Positions 17,637-26,079 of a stretch of DNA of 64,000 bases are shown here, in pieces. The stretch spans positions 60,588-124,587 of the forward strand of contig NZ_JBHLWN010000046.1 of the NCBI RefSeq assembly GCF_042432825.1, written 5' to 3'. The position numbers and the translations under genes were made by a program. This stretch comes from Gordoniibacillus chartarius (lineage in GTDB: Bacteria; Bacillota; Bacilli; Paenibacillales; NBRC-103111). Position 1 is the first letter of the stretch, and each line of letters opens with the position of its first letter. A model generated the notes under the pieces. The model worked only from the letters and a program-made list of their open reading frames with translations, did no database searches and was not told where the DNA came from.

Positions 17637-18233
17637 GTGGGTAAAAGTTACGAAGTGGAATATTGCAACCTAGAGCTGCGATTCGATCGCCGGCTAATCC
17701 GCAATTTCATCAAGGCGCTCATCCAGGAAGGATATTCGCTCTACTGGAACGAATCCGAGCAGCAGTTTATAATCTCCATCCGGACGGGGCGCAAGCTGAT
17801 GAAGCTAAGATTTGAAAGAATCGGGGAAAGGTACAAGATTGTCGGCAACTACTCGGTGAAGGATGAGAAGCTGGCCGAAATGATGGAGAAGCTGATCGGC
17901 GATACGCGCGGTCATGCGATTGTGAAACGGTTCCGCGATAGGCAAATATTGATTGAAAATATTATGTTCGGCGAAATCATCCGGATGGTGGAAATTTCCG
18001 GAATCGAGCACAAGGTGCTGTTCCAACGTGAACCGGTAGTGACGGTCGAGGAGATTATGCAAGCGTTTCGTTCCAAGCGTCCGGACGAACGGATTCCCGT
18101 ATTGCGCCTGGAATTGGATTATGAGCTGGCGACACTGCATGACGCGCTGCAGAGCGGCGACGAGGAGCTGGCTGCGCACTGTAAGGCAAAGCTGATGGCG
18201 CTTAGGCAAGAAATGCTGCAGTTGGAGGTGTGA
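17637..18233 (+). CDS. Conserved Paenibacillaceae protein of unknown function
   Basis: A 198-residue soluble protein, highly charged and mainly helical toward the C-terminus. GTG 17637 is the start: GAGGAGGGG ends six bases upstream. The N-terminal half (EVEYCNLELRFDRRLIRNFIKALIQEGYSLYW...) looks like a small alpha/beta domain, and residues 165-198 look like a coiled coil. I recall close relatives in Paenibacillus annotated misleadingly as NRPS modules, but nothing NRPS-like is visible. It has its own promoter and terminator, with a possible CcpA site in its leader. Confidence 0.65.
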   Translation: MGKSYEVEYCNLELRFDRRLIRNFIKALIQEGYSLYWNESEQQFIISIRTGRKLMKLRFERIGERYKIVGNYSVKDEKLAEMMEKLIGDTRGHAIVKRFRDRQILIENIMFGEIIRMVEISGIEHKVLFQREPVVTVEEIMQAFRSKRPDERIPVLRLELDYELATLHDALQSGDEELAAHCKAKLMALRQEMLQLEV

Positions 18234-18256
18234 CGTTGAATAGCGCAACGTAACGG

Positions 18257-18282
18257 GGACGGCGAACGGTGCCGTCCTTTTT
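18257..18282 (+). terminator. Terminator after the 17637 gene
   Basis: GGACGGC (18257-18263) pairs with GCCGTCC (18271-18277), followed by T5. Confidence 0.8.
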
Positions 18283-18293
18283 CATATTCACGA

Positions 18294-18322
18294 TTGTTCA
18301 CGTGTGCAAAGTGTGTTACGAT
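18294..18322 (+). promoter_or_regulatory. SigA promoter of the sugar-acid operon
   Basis: TTGTTC (18294-18299) and TACGAT (18317-18322) with a 17-base spacer, 20 bases before the LacI-family start codon. The regulator probably controls its own operon from here; no clear palindromic operator stands out. Confidence 0.55.
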
Positions 18323-18341
18323 GGGATTAAGAGGTGAACCT

Positions 18342-19364
18342 ATGAGCGTTACCATCAAAGACATCGCGAAGCTAGCAGGGGTGTCGCATACGACCGTCTC
18401 GAGGGCGATGAACGACAGTCCGCTGATCAATGAGGAAACGAAGCAGCGCATCCGCCACCTCGCCGCCGAGCTAGGATACACGCCCAACTTGTACGCGAAA
18501 AGTCTCGTCTCGGACCGCTCGCATCACATCGGACTCTTTTTCTCTACTTTGTATACCGGTACGTCTTCAGGCTTTTTCCACGACGCCGTGCGCGGAGCGA
18601 ACGAAGTGTTTCGCGAAGGCTATCAGCTTGTGGTCAAAGGGATCGACGATTGCCGATTAAGCGGGTTTCACTCGGTGACGGGAAAGAGCCTCGACGGAAT
18701 CGTCGTCGTCAGCCAGACGGAGGAGGATGACGATTTTCTCAGGTATGTCCAGCAGAAGGGGATCCCTTATGTGGTCATGAACCGCCAGCTCGAGGAAGGA
18801 CAATGCATCAACGTCGTCTCCGACGAATCGGACGGCGTACGGTCCATGGTCCGGCATTTGCTTGCGCTTGGTCACCGTTCGATCGGCCTGATCGAGGGAA
18901 TCCCCGGCTTCAGGTCGACGAAGGTGCGGCGCGAAGGGTATATGACCGAGCTGACGGACGCCGGTGTGCCGATTCGAAGCGAGTATATCGTTTCCGGCGA
19001 GTATACGGTGGAAAGCGGCTTCGCCGCCATGCGCCGGCTGCTTCGGAACCGGAATGGGCCGACGGCGGTGTTTTGCGCCAACGACCAGATGGCCCTGGGC
19101 GCGCTGAAGGCGATCGCCGAAGCAGGTTTGCGGGTTCCGCAGGATATGACCGTGGCCGGATTTGACGACGATACGTTCGCCGCTTATGTGACTCCTGCGC
19201 TGACCACCGTCCGCAGGCCGATGGCCGAGATGAGCCGCATGGCGGCGGAACGGCTGCTCGGTGCGATCGAAGGCAAGGGCGCCGCGCCGGAAACCGTATA
19301 CGTCCGCACGGAGCTCGTCGTTCGGGATTCCGCCGCACCGCCGGCTGCCCGCCGGGAACTATAA
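18342..19364 (+). CDS. LacI-family transcriptional regulator of the sugar-acid operon
   Basis: A 340-residue repressor. The N-terminal helix-turn-helix is typical (TIKDIAKLAGVSHTTVSRAMN), followed by the hinge helix (YTPNLYAKSL) and a periplasmic-binding-protein-like effector domain (about 60-330) with the usual CANDQMALGALKAI and GFDDD motifs. ATG 18342 is chosen since AGAGGTG lies five bases upstream. It is first in a five-gene run with larA-like, gntK, SDR and gndA genes, so the effector is likely a sugar acid such as gluconate or mannonate, or a phosphorylated form. That effector is inference. Confidence 0.88.
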   Translation: MSVTIKDIAKLAGVSHTTVSRAMNDSPLINEETKQRIRHLAAELGYTPNLYAKSLVSDRSHHIGLFFSTLYTGTSSGFFHDAVRGANEVFREGYQLVVKGIDDCRLSGFHSVTGKSLDGIVVVSQTEEDDDFLRYVQQKGIPYVVMNRQLEEGQCINVVSDESDGVRSMVRHLLALGHRSIGLIEGIPGFRSTKVRREGYMTELTDAGVPIRSEYIVSGEYTVESGFAAMRRLLRNRNGPTAVFCANDQMALGALKAIAEAGLRVPQDMTVAGFDDDTFAAYVTPALTTVRRPMAEMSRMAAERLLGAIEGKGAAPETVYVRTELVVRDSAAPPAARREL

Positions 19365-19392
19365 CATTAATCATTGTGGGAGGCTTACGTAG

Positions 19393-20670
19393 ATGAGCGT
19401 ATTACGACAATTACTTGACCCGATTCCGCTGCCGCAAATGGTCCGCATCCGCCAATCGTTTGACGCGACCGAGCTTCAGAACCCGGAGGAGGAGCTGCGC
19501 AAGGAGCTGGCCAAGCCCGGCGGCATCGAGCGCATTCGGCCGGGGCAGCGCGTTGCGATTGCCGTCGGTAGCCGGGGCATCGCCAATATCGACAAATTCA
19601 CGAAGGTGACGGTCGATGCGGTTAAGGCGGCGGGCGGCGTTCCGTTCCTCGTCCCTTGTATGGGCAGCCACGGCGGCGCTACGGCCGAAGGCCAGGCTGA
19701 GGTGCTCAAGCATCTCGGCATTTCGGAGCAGACGATGGGAGCGCCGGTGCGCTCGTCCATGGACGTAGTGAAAATCGATGAGCTGCCGAACGGCCTTCCG
19801 GTGTACGTGGACCGCATCGCCGCCGAAGAAGCCGACGCGATCATTGTCATTAACCGTGTGAAGCCGCATACGGCGTTCCGCGGCCGGATCGAAAGCGGGA
19901 TCATGAAGATGATCGCGATCGGGCTCGGCAAGCAGAAGGGCGCCGAAGCCTGCCATCAGCTCGGCTTTAAATATATGGCCGAGAACGTGCCGGAGATGGC
20001 GAAGCGGATGCTGGCTAAGCTGCCGATCGTCTTCGGCGTTGCGCTCGTAGAGAACGCCTACGACAAGACGTGCCGCGTCGAAGTGCTGCCTTCCGAGCAA
20101 ATCGAGGCGAGAGAGGAAGAGCTGCTTGTCGAGGCGAAGGCGCGGCTGCCGAAGCTGCTGTTCGATCAGATCGACGTGCTTGTCATCGATTATATCGGCA
20201 AGAATATCAGCGGCGACGGTATGGACCCGAACGTAACGGGACGCTATCCGACACCGTACGCAAGCGGCGGCCCCGACGTCTCGAAGATGGTCGTGCTCGA
20301 CCTGACGCCGGAATCGAAGGGCAACGTAAACGGAGTCGGTACTGCGGACTTTACGACGCAGACGCTCGCGGACAAGGCCGACTGGCCGGGCACTTATGCG
20401 AACGGGCTGACGTCGACGGTGTGCGCCCCGACGAAGCAGGCGACGACGCTGGAGAACGACCTGTACGCAATCAAGGCGGCAGTGAAGACCTGCAACATCC
20501 TGGATTATACGACCTGCAGACTCGTTCGCATCCGCGATACGCTGCATCTGGGAGAAATCGAGATTTCCGTGAACCTGCTGGAGGAAGCCCGCCGCCACCC
20601 GGATATCGAAATTTTGAGCCCGGCTCCGTATGACCTGACATTCGACGAGAAAGGGAATTTGCCGAAATGA
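19393..20670 (+). CDS. LarA-superfamily racemase/epimerase, possible gluconate/mannonate 2-epimerase
   Basis: A 425-residue protein of the LarA (DUF2088) superfamily of nickel-pincer-nucleotide hydroxyacid racemases and epimerases. Candidate active-site residues are H93 (GSHGG), H159 (KPHT), K172 in ESGIMKMIAI and H188. The K172-H188 spacing equals that of the cofactor lysine and catalytic histidine of lactate racemase (184/200, from memory). Epimerisation at C2 would link D-mannonate and D-gluconate, matching the downstream gluconokinase and mannonate-type dehydrogenase. No larB, larC or larE (cofactor synthesis) is in the window. Its stop overlaps the gntK start (ATGA). Confidence 0.75.
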   Translation: MSVLRQLLDPIPLPQMVRIRQSFDATELQNPEEELRKELAKPGGIERIRPGQRVAIAVGSRGIANIDKFTKVTVDAVKAAGGVPFLVPCMGSHGGATAEGQAEVLKHLGISEQTMGAPVRSSMDVVKIDELPNGLPVYVDRIAAEEADAIIVINRVKPHTAFRGRIESGIMKMIAIGLGKQKGAEACHQLGFKYMAENVPEMAKRMLAKLPIVFGVALVENAYDKTCRVEVLPSEQIEAREEELLVEAKARLPKLLFDQIDVLVIDYIGKNISGDGMDPNVTGRYPTPYASGGPDVSKMVVLDLTPESKGNVNGVGTADFTTQTLADKADWPGTYANGLTSTVCAPTKQATTLENDLYAIKAAVKTCNILDYTTCRLVRIRDTLHLGEIEISVNLLEEARRHPDIEILSPAPYDLTFDEKGNLPK

Positions 20671-22217
20671 CCACGACTTCCGTTGTTATCGCCGTCGATA
20701 TTGGTACCACCGCTACGAAGACGCTGGCGGTAAGCAGGGACGGGCGCGTTGTGGAATCGCATTCCATCGGCTATCCGCTGCACGCTCCCGCGGCCGACCG
20801 GGCGGAGCAAGACCCGGAAGAGCTGTTTGCGGCGGTTGCGGACGGTATTCGTGCCGTTGTCGATAAGCTGAAGCTTCGCCCCGAAGATGTCCTATGCGTA
20901 ACGTTCAGCTCCGCGATGCACAGCTTAATTGCCGTGGACAAGGAGATGAGGCCGCTTACGCCGTGCATCACCTGGGCGGATAACCGCAGTGCAGCGTATG
21001 TCGATATCCTTAAGGAGCGCTACGACGGTCTCGGCATCTACCGCCGCACAGGAACGCCGCTCCATCCGATGTCGCCGCTGCTGAAGCTGATGTGGATGCG
21101 GGATCATGAGCCAGAAATCTATAACGGCGCTTATCAATTCCTCGGCATCAAGGAGTTTGTATTCGCCCGCTGCTTCGGACGGACGGTCATCGACCACTCG
21201 CTGGCCAGTGCGACCTGCATGTTCAACCTGGAGAAGCTTGAGTGGGATGAAGGCGCGCTGCGGGCGGCGGGCATCGACGCCTCCCGTCTGCCGGAGCCGG
21301 TTCCGACGACATACAAGCTGACCGGACTGAGGCCCGAGCTTGCGGCGCGCATGGGACTCGGCGCCGAAACGCCGTTCGTCGTCGGCGCTTCCGACGGCGT
21401 CCTGGCCAACCTCGGCGTCGGCGCCCACGAGCCCGGCGTCTACGCAGTGACGATCGGCACGAGCGGCGCCATCCGCGGCGTAGTCGCCGAGCCCCGCACC
21501 GACGCCGAAGCCCGGCTGTTCTGCTATGCCCTGCAGGAAGGATACTGGGTTGTAGGCGGACCGATCAACAACGGCGGCATCATGTTCCGCTGGGTGCGCG
21601 ACGAGCTCGCCACGCTGGAGGCGGAGGAGGCGCGCAAGCTCGGCCAAGATCCGTACGATTATTTGTCCGCGCTGGCCGCCGAAGTGCAGCCGGGCTCCGA
21701 AGGCCTGATCTTCCTTGCGCTGATGGCCGGCGAGCGGGCGCCGTATTGGAACCCGAACGCCCGGGGCGTCTTCTTCGGCCTGTCGCTGCAGCACGGCAAG
21801 AAGCATATGGTGCGCGCCGTCCTGGAGGGCATCATGTACCGCCTGCATTCGGTAGCCGCAGCGCTGCGGGATAACGGCGCCGACATCCGCGAGATCCGCG
21901 CCTCCGGCGGGTTCGCCCGCTCGCCGTTCTTGCTGCAGCTGCTGGCGGATGTGCTTGGCGTACCGGTGACCGTACCGGAGTCGATCGAAGCATCCGGCCT
22001 CGGGGCGGCCATGCTGGGTCTTCTTGCCGTCGGCGAAGTGGGCAGTCTTAGCGAGCTGGACGGCTGGGTTGATAGCGGGGGCACCCGTTATGAACCGAAT
22101 CCGGGCAGCCATGCAACTTATGAAAAATTGACAGCTATTTATGCGAAAGTATATCATCAGTTAGAAGCGCCTTTTTCCGACATCGCCGCGTTCCAGAACG
22201 AACAGTCGGCCGAGTGA
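20667..22217 (+). CDS. gntK: Gluconokinase (FGGY family)
   Basis: A 516-residue FGGY carbohydrate kinase resembling B. subtilis GntK along its length. It phosphorylates gluconate to 6-phosphogluconate with ATP. Visible features are the N-terminal phosphate motif VDIGTTATKT, SSAMHSLIA, ITWADNRS, TGTPLHPMSPL, the GASDGVLANLG region, TIGTSGAIR and the C-terminal ASGGFARSPF. It is translationally coupled to the LarA-like gene by a four-base ATGA overlap. The product feeds straight into GndA two genes downstream. No gluconate permease (gntP) is present. Confidence 0.9.
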   Translation: MTTTSVVIAVDIGTTATKTLAVSRDGRVVESHSIGYPLHAPAADRAEQDPEELFAAVADGIRAVVDKLKLRPEDVLCVTFSSAMHSLIAVDKEMRPLTPCITWADNRSAAYVDILKERYDGLGIYRRTGTPLHPMSPLLKLMWMRDHEPEIYNGAYQFLGIKEFVFARCFGRTVIDHSLASATCMFNLEKLEWDEGALRAAGIDASRLPEPVPTTYKLTGLRPELAARMGLGAETPFVVGASDGVLANLGVGAHEPGVYAVTIGTSGAIRGVVAEPRTDAEARLFCYALQEGYWVVGGPINNGGIMFRWVRDELATLEAEEARKLGQDPYDYLSALAAEVQPGSEGLIFLALMAGERAPYWNPNARGVFFGLSLQHGKKHMVRAVLEGIMYRLHSVAAALRDNGADIREIRASGGFARSPFLLQLLADVLGVPVTVPESIEASGLGAAMLGLLAVGEVGSLSELDGWVDSGGTRYEPNPGSHATYEKLTAIYAKVYHQLEAPFSDIAAFQNEQSAE

Positions 22218-22294
22218 GCGGAGAAGACGCTGACAACGGATGATAAGCAATCTTTCGCCAAACCTGTATACTAATCATTGGGGAGGAACTTATC

Positions 22295-23062
22295 ATGAAT
22301 TTGTTTGACTTATCCGGCAAGACCGCCGTCATTATCGGCGGCAATTCGACGCTCGGCGGCACAATGGCTGTCGCGCTTGGCGGACACGGCGCGAAAGTAG
22401 CCGTCGTCGGCCGCAATCAGGAAAAGGCCCGCGAGGTGCAGAAGCGCATCGAAGAAGCGGGCGGCGAAGCGCATTGCTTCGAAGCCGACGCTACCAGCGA
22501 GAACGATCTGCGGCGCGTTCTCACCGAGGTTCTGGCTTGGTCCGGCAGCGTCGATATTTTGATGAACTGCCCGGGCAAGAACAGTGCGACGCCGTTCTTT
22601 GACATCACGATGGAAGAATGGGATTCGATCATGGAAGTGAATTTGAAGAGCGTCGTGTTAGCTTGTCAGGTTTTTGGCAAACATATGGTCGAAGCGGGCA
22701 AAGGCGGCTCGATCATCAACATCTCTTCCGTTTCTTCCGATCCGCCGCTGTCGAAGGTGTTCACGTATTCCGCCTCCAAGGCTGCCGTCAACAATGTGAC
22801 GCAGTTTTTGGCGCGGGAGTTCGCTCCTGCTCGCGTTCGCGTCAACGCGATTATCCCGGGCTTCTTCCCGGCGGAGCAGAACCGCAAGATTTTGTCGCCG
22901 GAACGGGTCGAATCGATTATGCGCCACACGCCGATGAATCGTTTTGGCGAAGCCGAAGAGCTGCAGGGCGCGGCCGTATTCCTGGCTTCCGAGAAGGCAT
23001 CCAGCTTCGTGACCGGCTCCATTGTGCGTGTTGATGGCGGATTTGGCGCCATGACCATATAA
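22295..23062 (+). CDS. SDR oxidoreductase, UxuB-like (D-mannonate/fructuronate type)
   Basis: A 255-residue short-chain dehydrogenase. The Rossmann glycine motif is an atypical GGNSTLGG, the catalytic serine is in NISSVSS, and the YSASKAA motif carries Tyr and Lys. The C-terminal NAIIPGFFPAEQNRKIL...HTPMNRFGEAEEL closely resembles the mannonate oxidoreductase (YjmF/UxuB type) of B. subtilis as I remember it. It would reduce fructuronate to D-mannonate, or act on a related keto-sugar acid. A GGGGAGG site precedes ATG 22295. The gene sits between gntK and gndA. Confidence 0.8.
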   Translation: MNLFDLSGKTAVIIGGNSTLGGTMAVALGGHGAKVAVVGRNQEKAREVQKRIEEAGGEAHCFEADATSENDLRRVLTEVLAWSGSVDILMNCPGKNSATPFFDITMEEWDSIMEVNLKSVVLACQVFGKHMVEAGKGGSIINISSVSSDPPLSKVFTYSASKAAVNNVTQFLAREFAPARVRVNAIIPGFFPAEQNRKILSPERVESIMRHTPMNRFGEAEELQGAAVFLASEKASSFVTGSIVRVDGGFGAMTI

Positions 23063-23093
23063 TTTTTCAAGGAGAAAGGAAGTATCTGGAATC

Positions 23094-24506
23094 ATGTCTA
23101 AACAGCAAATCGGCGTTATCGGACTCGCGGTAATGGGGAAAAACCTGGCTCTCAATATCGAAAGCAGAGGGTTCACCGTGTCGGTCTACAACCGTTCTCC
23201 GGAGAAGACGAAAGAAATTTTGGAGGAGAATCCGGGCAAGAAGCTGACAGGTACATACAGCGTGGAAGAGTTCGTCGCTTCGCTCGAAACGCCTCGCCGC
23301 ATTCTGATCATGGTCAAGGCGGGAGCGCCGACCGACGATACGATCGCACAGCTCGTTCCTCACCTCGATCAGGGCGACATTCTGATCGACGGCGGCAACT
23401 CGTACTTTCCTGACACGCAGCGCCGTACGAAAGAGCTGGAAGCGAAGGGCATCCGCTTTATCGGCACGGGCGTGTCCGGCGGTGAAGAAGGCGCGCTGAA
23501 AGGGCCTTCGATCATGCCGGGCGGCCAGAAATCCGCATACGAGCTTGTAGAGCCGATTCTTACGGCGATTTCCGCGAAAGTAAACGGCGAGCCTTGCTGC
23601 ACGTATATCGGTCCGGACGGCGCCGGTCATTACGTTAAGATGGTACATAACGGCATCGAATACGGCGACATGCAGCTGATCTGCGAAGCGTACCAGCTTC
23701 TCAAAGATGTAGTAGGCGCGGAAACTCCCGAGCTTCATGAAATTTTTGCCGAATGGAACCGCGGTGAGCTGGACAGCTACCTGATCGAAATTACGGCAGA
23801 CATCTTCACGAAGATCGACGAGGAAACAGGCAAGCCGATGGTCGACGTGATTTTGGATTCGGCCGGACAGAAGGGTACCGGTAAATGGACGAGCCAAAGC
23901 TCGCTCGATCTCGGCGTGCCGCTGTCGATTATTACGGAATCGGTATTCTCGCGCTTCCTGTCGGCGATGAAGCAAGAGCGGGTCGCAGCCAGCAAGGTGC
24001 TGAAGGGACCCGCACAGAAGCCGTTTGACGGCGATCGTCAGGCGTTCATCGAATCGGTTCGCAAAGCGCTGTTCGCCAGCAAAATTTGCTCTTACGCCCA
24101 AGGCTTTGCGCAAATGCGCGCGGCGTCGGACGAGTACGGCTGGAATCTGCAATACGGCGAGATCGCCAAAATTTTCCGCGGCGGCTGCATTATCCGTGCG
24201 CAGTTCCTGCAAAATATTACAGATGCATATGCCCGCAATCCGGAGCTGAAGAACCTGCTGCTTGACGAATATTTCCAAGGCGTTGTGGAGTCGTATCAAG
24301 CTGCATGGCGCGAAGTCGTGTCGGTTGCGGTCGCCCGCGGCATTCCGGTACCGGCGTTCTCGTCGGCGCTTGCTTACTTTGACAGCTACCGTTCCGAGCG
24401 CCTGCCGGCGAACCTGCTCCAGGCACAGCGCGACTACTTTGGTGCGCATACGTTCCAGCGGGTGGACAAGGAAGGAACATTCCACTACCAGTGGATGGAC
24501 GCTTAA
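23094..24506 (+). CDS. gndA: 6-phosphogluconate dehydrogenase (decarboxylating)
   Basis: A 470-residue enzyme that oxidatively decarboxylates 6-phosphogluconate to ribulose-5-phosphate. It matches B. subtilis GndA almost throughout: Rossmann GLAVMGKNLALNI, the signature DGGNSYFPDTQRR, the catalytic lysine region GPDGAGHYVKMVHNGIEY, and the C-terminal tail with RDYFGAHTF. It is probably the last gene of the operon. The end of the gene overlaps the convergent gene at 24503 by four bases, sharing TTAA as both stop codons. Being in a sugar-acid operon suggests a catabolic role, possibly besides another housekeeping gnd elsewhere. Confidence 0.93.
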   Translation: MSKQQIGVIGLAVMGKNLALNIESRGFTVSVYNRSPEKTKEILEENPGKKLTGTYSVEEFVASLETPRRILIMVKAGAPTDDTIAQLVPHLDQGDILIDGGNSYFPDTQRRTKELEAKGIRFIGTGVSGGEEGALKGPSIMPGGQKSAYELVEPILTAISAKVNGEPCCTYIGPDGAGHYVKMVHNGIEYGDMQLICEAYQLLKDVVGAETPELHEIFAEWNRGELDSYLIEITADIFTKIDEETGKPMVDVILDSAGQKGTGKWTSQSSLDLGVPLSIITESVFSRFLSAMKQERVAASKVLKGPAQKPFDGDRQAFIESVRKALFASKICSYAQGFAQMRAASDEYGWNLQYGEIAKIFRGGCIIRAQFLQNITDAYARNPELKNLLLDEYFQGVVESYQAAWREVVSVAVARGIPVPAFSSALAYFDSYRSERLPANLLQAQRDYFGAHTFQRVDKEGTFHYQWMDA

Positions 24507-24874
24507 TAGCGGGCTTTCCGCAAGGCGGAAGGCGGCAGGTCGATAATGCCGCTTGCGGCTTCGATCAGCCAGGCCCGCAGACGGTCGGCCTCTTGGTCGA
24601 ACAGATGTCTGCGGTGCACCAGCATCATCGCCATCTCGGCAAAGTAATGATAGCTTTTTAGCAGACGTGGTTGGGAAAGATCCAGCAGCATCGGGTCTTC
24701 CTCAGCCACTTTTTTCTTGATGAGCTCGAGAACCCATATGACGTCTTCTTTACAAATGGGGTAGTCCGGCTTGAAGATTTGCTCCAGCTTGTGTCTGGTG
24801 TGCTGCGGAATAGGGGCGGGGGTGGCCACTCGAATCATCTCTCCTTCGACATTTCTCCACGTCTTAGCTTTCAT
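24503..24874 (-). CDS. Hypothetical helical protein convergent with gndA
   Basis: An open frame of 123 codons. Family unknown. Residues about 18-110 look helical (QHTRHKLEQIF, KEDVIWVLELIKKKV, LLKSYHYFAEMAMMLVHRRHLFDQEADRLRAWLIEAASG). The ATG at 24874 has no ribosome binding site. AAGGAG at 24841-24846 suggests translation from an internal start instead, best the GTG at 24829 (108 residues) with 11-base spacing. Its stop overlaps that of gndA. There is no dedicated terminator. Confidence 0.55.
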   Translation of the reverse strand: MKAKTWRNVEGEMIRVATPAPIPQHTRHKLEQIFKPDYPICKEDVIWVLELIKKKVAEEDPMLLDLSQPRLLKSYHYFAEMAMMLVHRRHLFDQEADRLRAWLIEAASGIIDLPPSALRKARY

Positions 24875-25022
24875 GTTTAGACTGGAATTTATTCACAACA
24901 TACTTATGTTTTTTCCGTGAATGGTATTCATCGAAACGAGCCCTGTGGTATAGTAAAATGTGACAAACTACGGCAACCGTCTTGGATTACAGCGTTAAGC
25001 CGCGAAAGAAGGAGAATGCAGG

Positions 25023-25553
25023 TTGATACGAAGCAACGTAGTTCTCGTCGGATTTATGGGCACAGGCAAATCGACAGTGGGCACATTGGCGGCTGCTCGT
25101 CTCGGCTGGTCGTTCGTCGATTCGGATGCTTGGATTGTGCAGAAGTCGGGAATGTCGATACCCGAGCTGTTCGCAGAGCGGGGCGAAGCGGAATTTCGCA
25201 GGCTGGAGACGGAGGCGATCCGCGAGCTCTTAAGCGGTAAGGGCTGCGTGCTCGCAACCGGTGGCGGCGCCGTGCTGTCGGCGGAAAACCGCGAGCTGAT
25301 GAAGGAAGGCGGCTTGGTCGTGGCGCTGACCGCTTCGAAGGAAGCGATCATCGAGCGGGTTCAGGGCGATACGAACCGTCCGCTGCTGCAAGGCGGTGTC
25401 GAAGAAAGAGTGACGGCTTTGCTGGAGGCGCGGAAGGGGGCGTACGATTTTGCCGAAGTGAAGATCGATACGGAGCGGCTGTCGCCGGAAGAGGTTGCCG
25501 AGCGGATCGTCGCAGCCATTCAAGGGACGAACCGGGAGGTTGAGCAGCTCTAG
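25023..25553 (+). CDS. aroK: Shikimate kinase
   Basis: A 176-residue P-loop kinase of the shikimate pathway (shikimate to shikimate-3-phosphate). It has Walker A GFMGTGKST, the shikimate-binding aspartate in VDSDAWI, the EAEFRRLE arginine segment and GGGAV, and an NRPLL lid region. TTG 25023 is the start with AAGGAG nine bases upstream. An extended -10 (TGGTATAGT at 24946-24954) is a likely promoter. The stop codon overlaps that of the convergent rhodanese gene (CTAG). The shikimate-3-phosphate product is the substrate of the AroA encoded at 26818. Confidence 0.9.
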   Translation: MIRSNVVLVGFMGTGKSTVGTLAAARLGWSFVDSDAWIVQKSGMSIPELFAERGEAEFRRLETEAIRELLSGKGCVLATGGGAVLSAENRELMKEGGLVVALTASKEAIIERVQGDTNRPLLQGGVEERVTALLEARKGAYDFAEVKIDTERLSPEEVAERIVAAIQGTNREVEQL

Positions 25554-25849
25554 TCGAGCTGCTCCCATGCGAGCATGCCGCCGGTCATATTGCGCAGGCC
25601 TTGGTAGCCTATCGATTGCAAGTATTGCTGGGCGCGGCTGCTGCGGGCTCCGCTGCGGCAAACGAGGATGATTTCGCCGCTTTGCGGAATGTCCGTATGG
25701 CGTTCGGCCAATTCAGAGAGCGGAACGTTCTTGACGCCCGGAATGTGAAGCTGCTGCACTTCCTCCGGCTCGCGGACGTCGATCAAATTCAATTTCTCGC
25801 CGGCGTCCAGACGCTGCTTGACTTCCTCTGGAGTAATCGTGTCGTTCAT
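25550..25849 (-). CDS. Single-domain rhodanese-like sulfurtransferase
   Basis: A 99-residue rhodanese domain. The active-site cysteine loop is CRSGARSS, preceded by IDVREPEEVQQLHIPGVKNVPLSEL, the classic domain start. It moves or holds sulfane sulfur; a partner is not visible. ATG 25849 is chosen because AAAGGCGG ends five bases upstream; an upstream in-frame ATG at 25885 adds 12 residues without homology. It is convergent with aroK with overlapping stop codons. Confidence 0.85.
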   Translation of the reverse strand: MNDTITPEEVKQRLDAGEKLNLIDVREPEEVQQLHIPGVKNVPLSELAERHTDIPQSGEIILVCRSGARSSRAQQYLQSIGYQGLRNMTGGMLAWEQLD

Positions 25850-25959
25850 GGGAACCGCCTTTCGGTCGAAGGATATGTCGGCCATTCAAGTATGATGGTA
25901 CCGGACTTCCTGTGAAGTTGCAAGAGGGCAGGAAGTTCGTGCAAGGGAGGAGTTTGACG

Positions 25960-26079
25960 TTGCAAGGCAAGCTTAACGCGGCAGGCGGGGCGGCGCTCGT
26001 CTTCTTCAAGCTCGGTACGCTCGCATTCGGCGGGCCTGCCGCTGGGCGGGAGTCTAAAAGCTTATGCCATACTCATTAA
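25960..26079 (+). pseudogene. N-terminal remnant of a chromate transporter (chrA-like)
   Basis: A TTG at 25960 with an excellent AAGGGAGGAG seven bases upstream opens a 39-codon frame. Residues 13-28 (LVFFKLGTLAFGGPAA) are the hallmark first helix and FGGP motif of ChrA chromate transporters. After FGGPAA the frame runs into unrelated codons and stops at 26079, inside the start of the fluoride channel gene. About 95 percent of a normal ChrA is missing, so a deletion probably joined the 5-prime end of chrA to the fluC region. Translation may still occur and couple to fluC. Confidence 0.7.

Noticed and set aside
23067..24485. Very long minus-strand open frame (472 codons) opposite gndA
   Set aside because: It is the antisense shadow of a conserved gene in a high-GC genome; its translation is Arg/Leu-rich with no domain. 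Similar shadows oppose ilvD, larA-like, gntK and aroA.
25900..26063. Fluoride riboswitch in front of the crcB genes
   Set aside because: I looked for the crcB-type conserved pseudoknot core and did not find it; the region is taken up by the chrA remnant.
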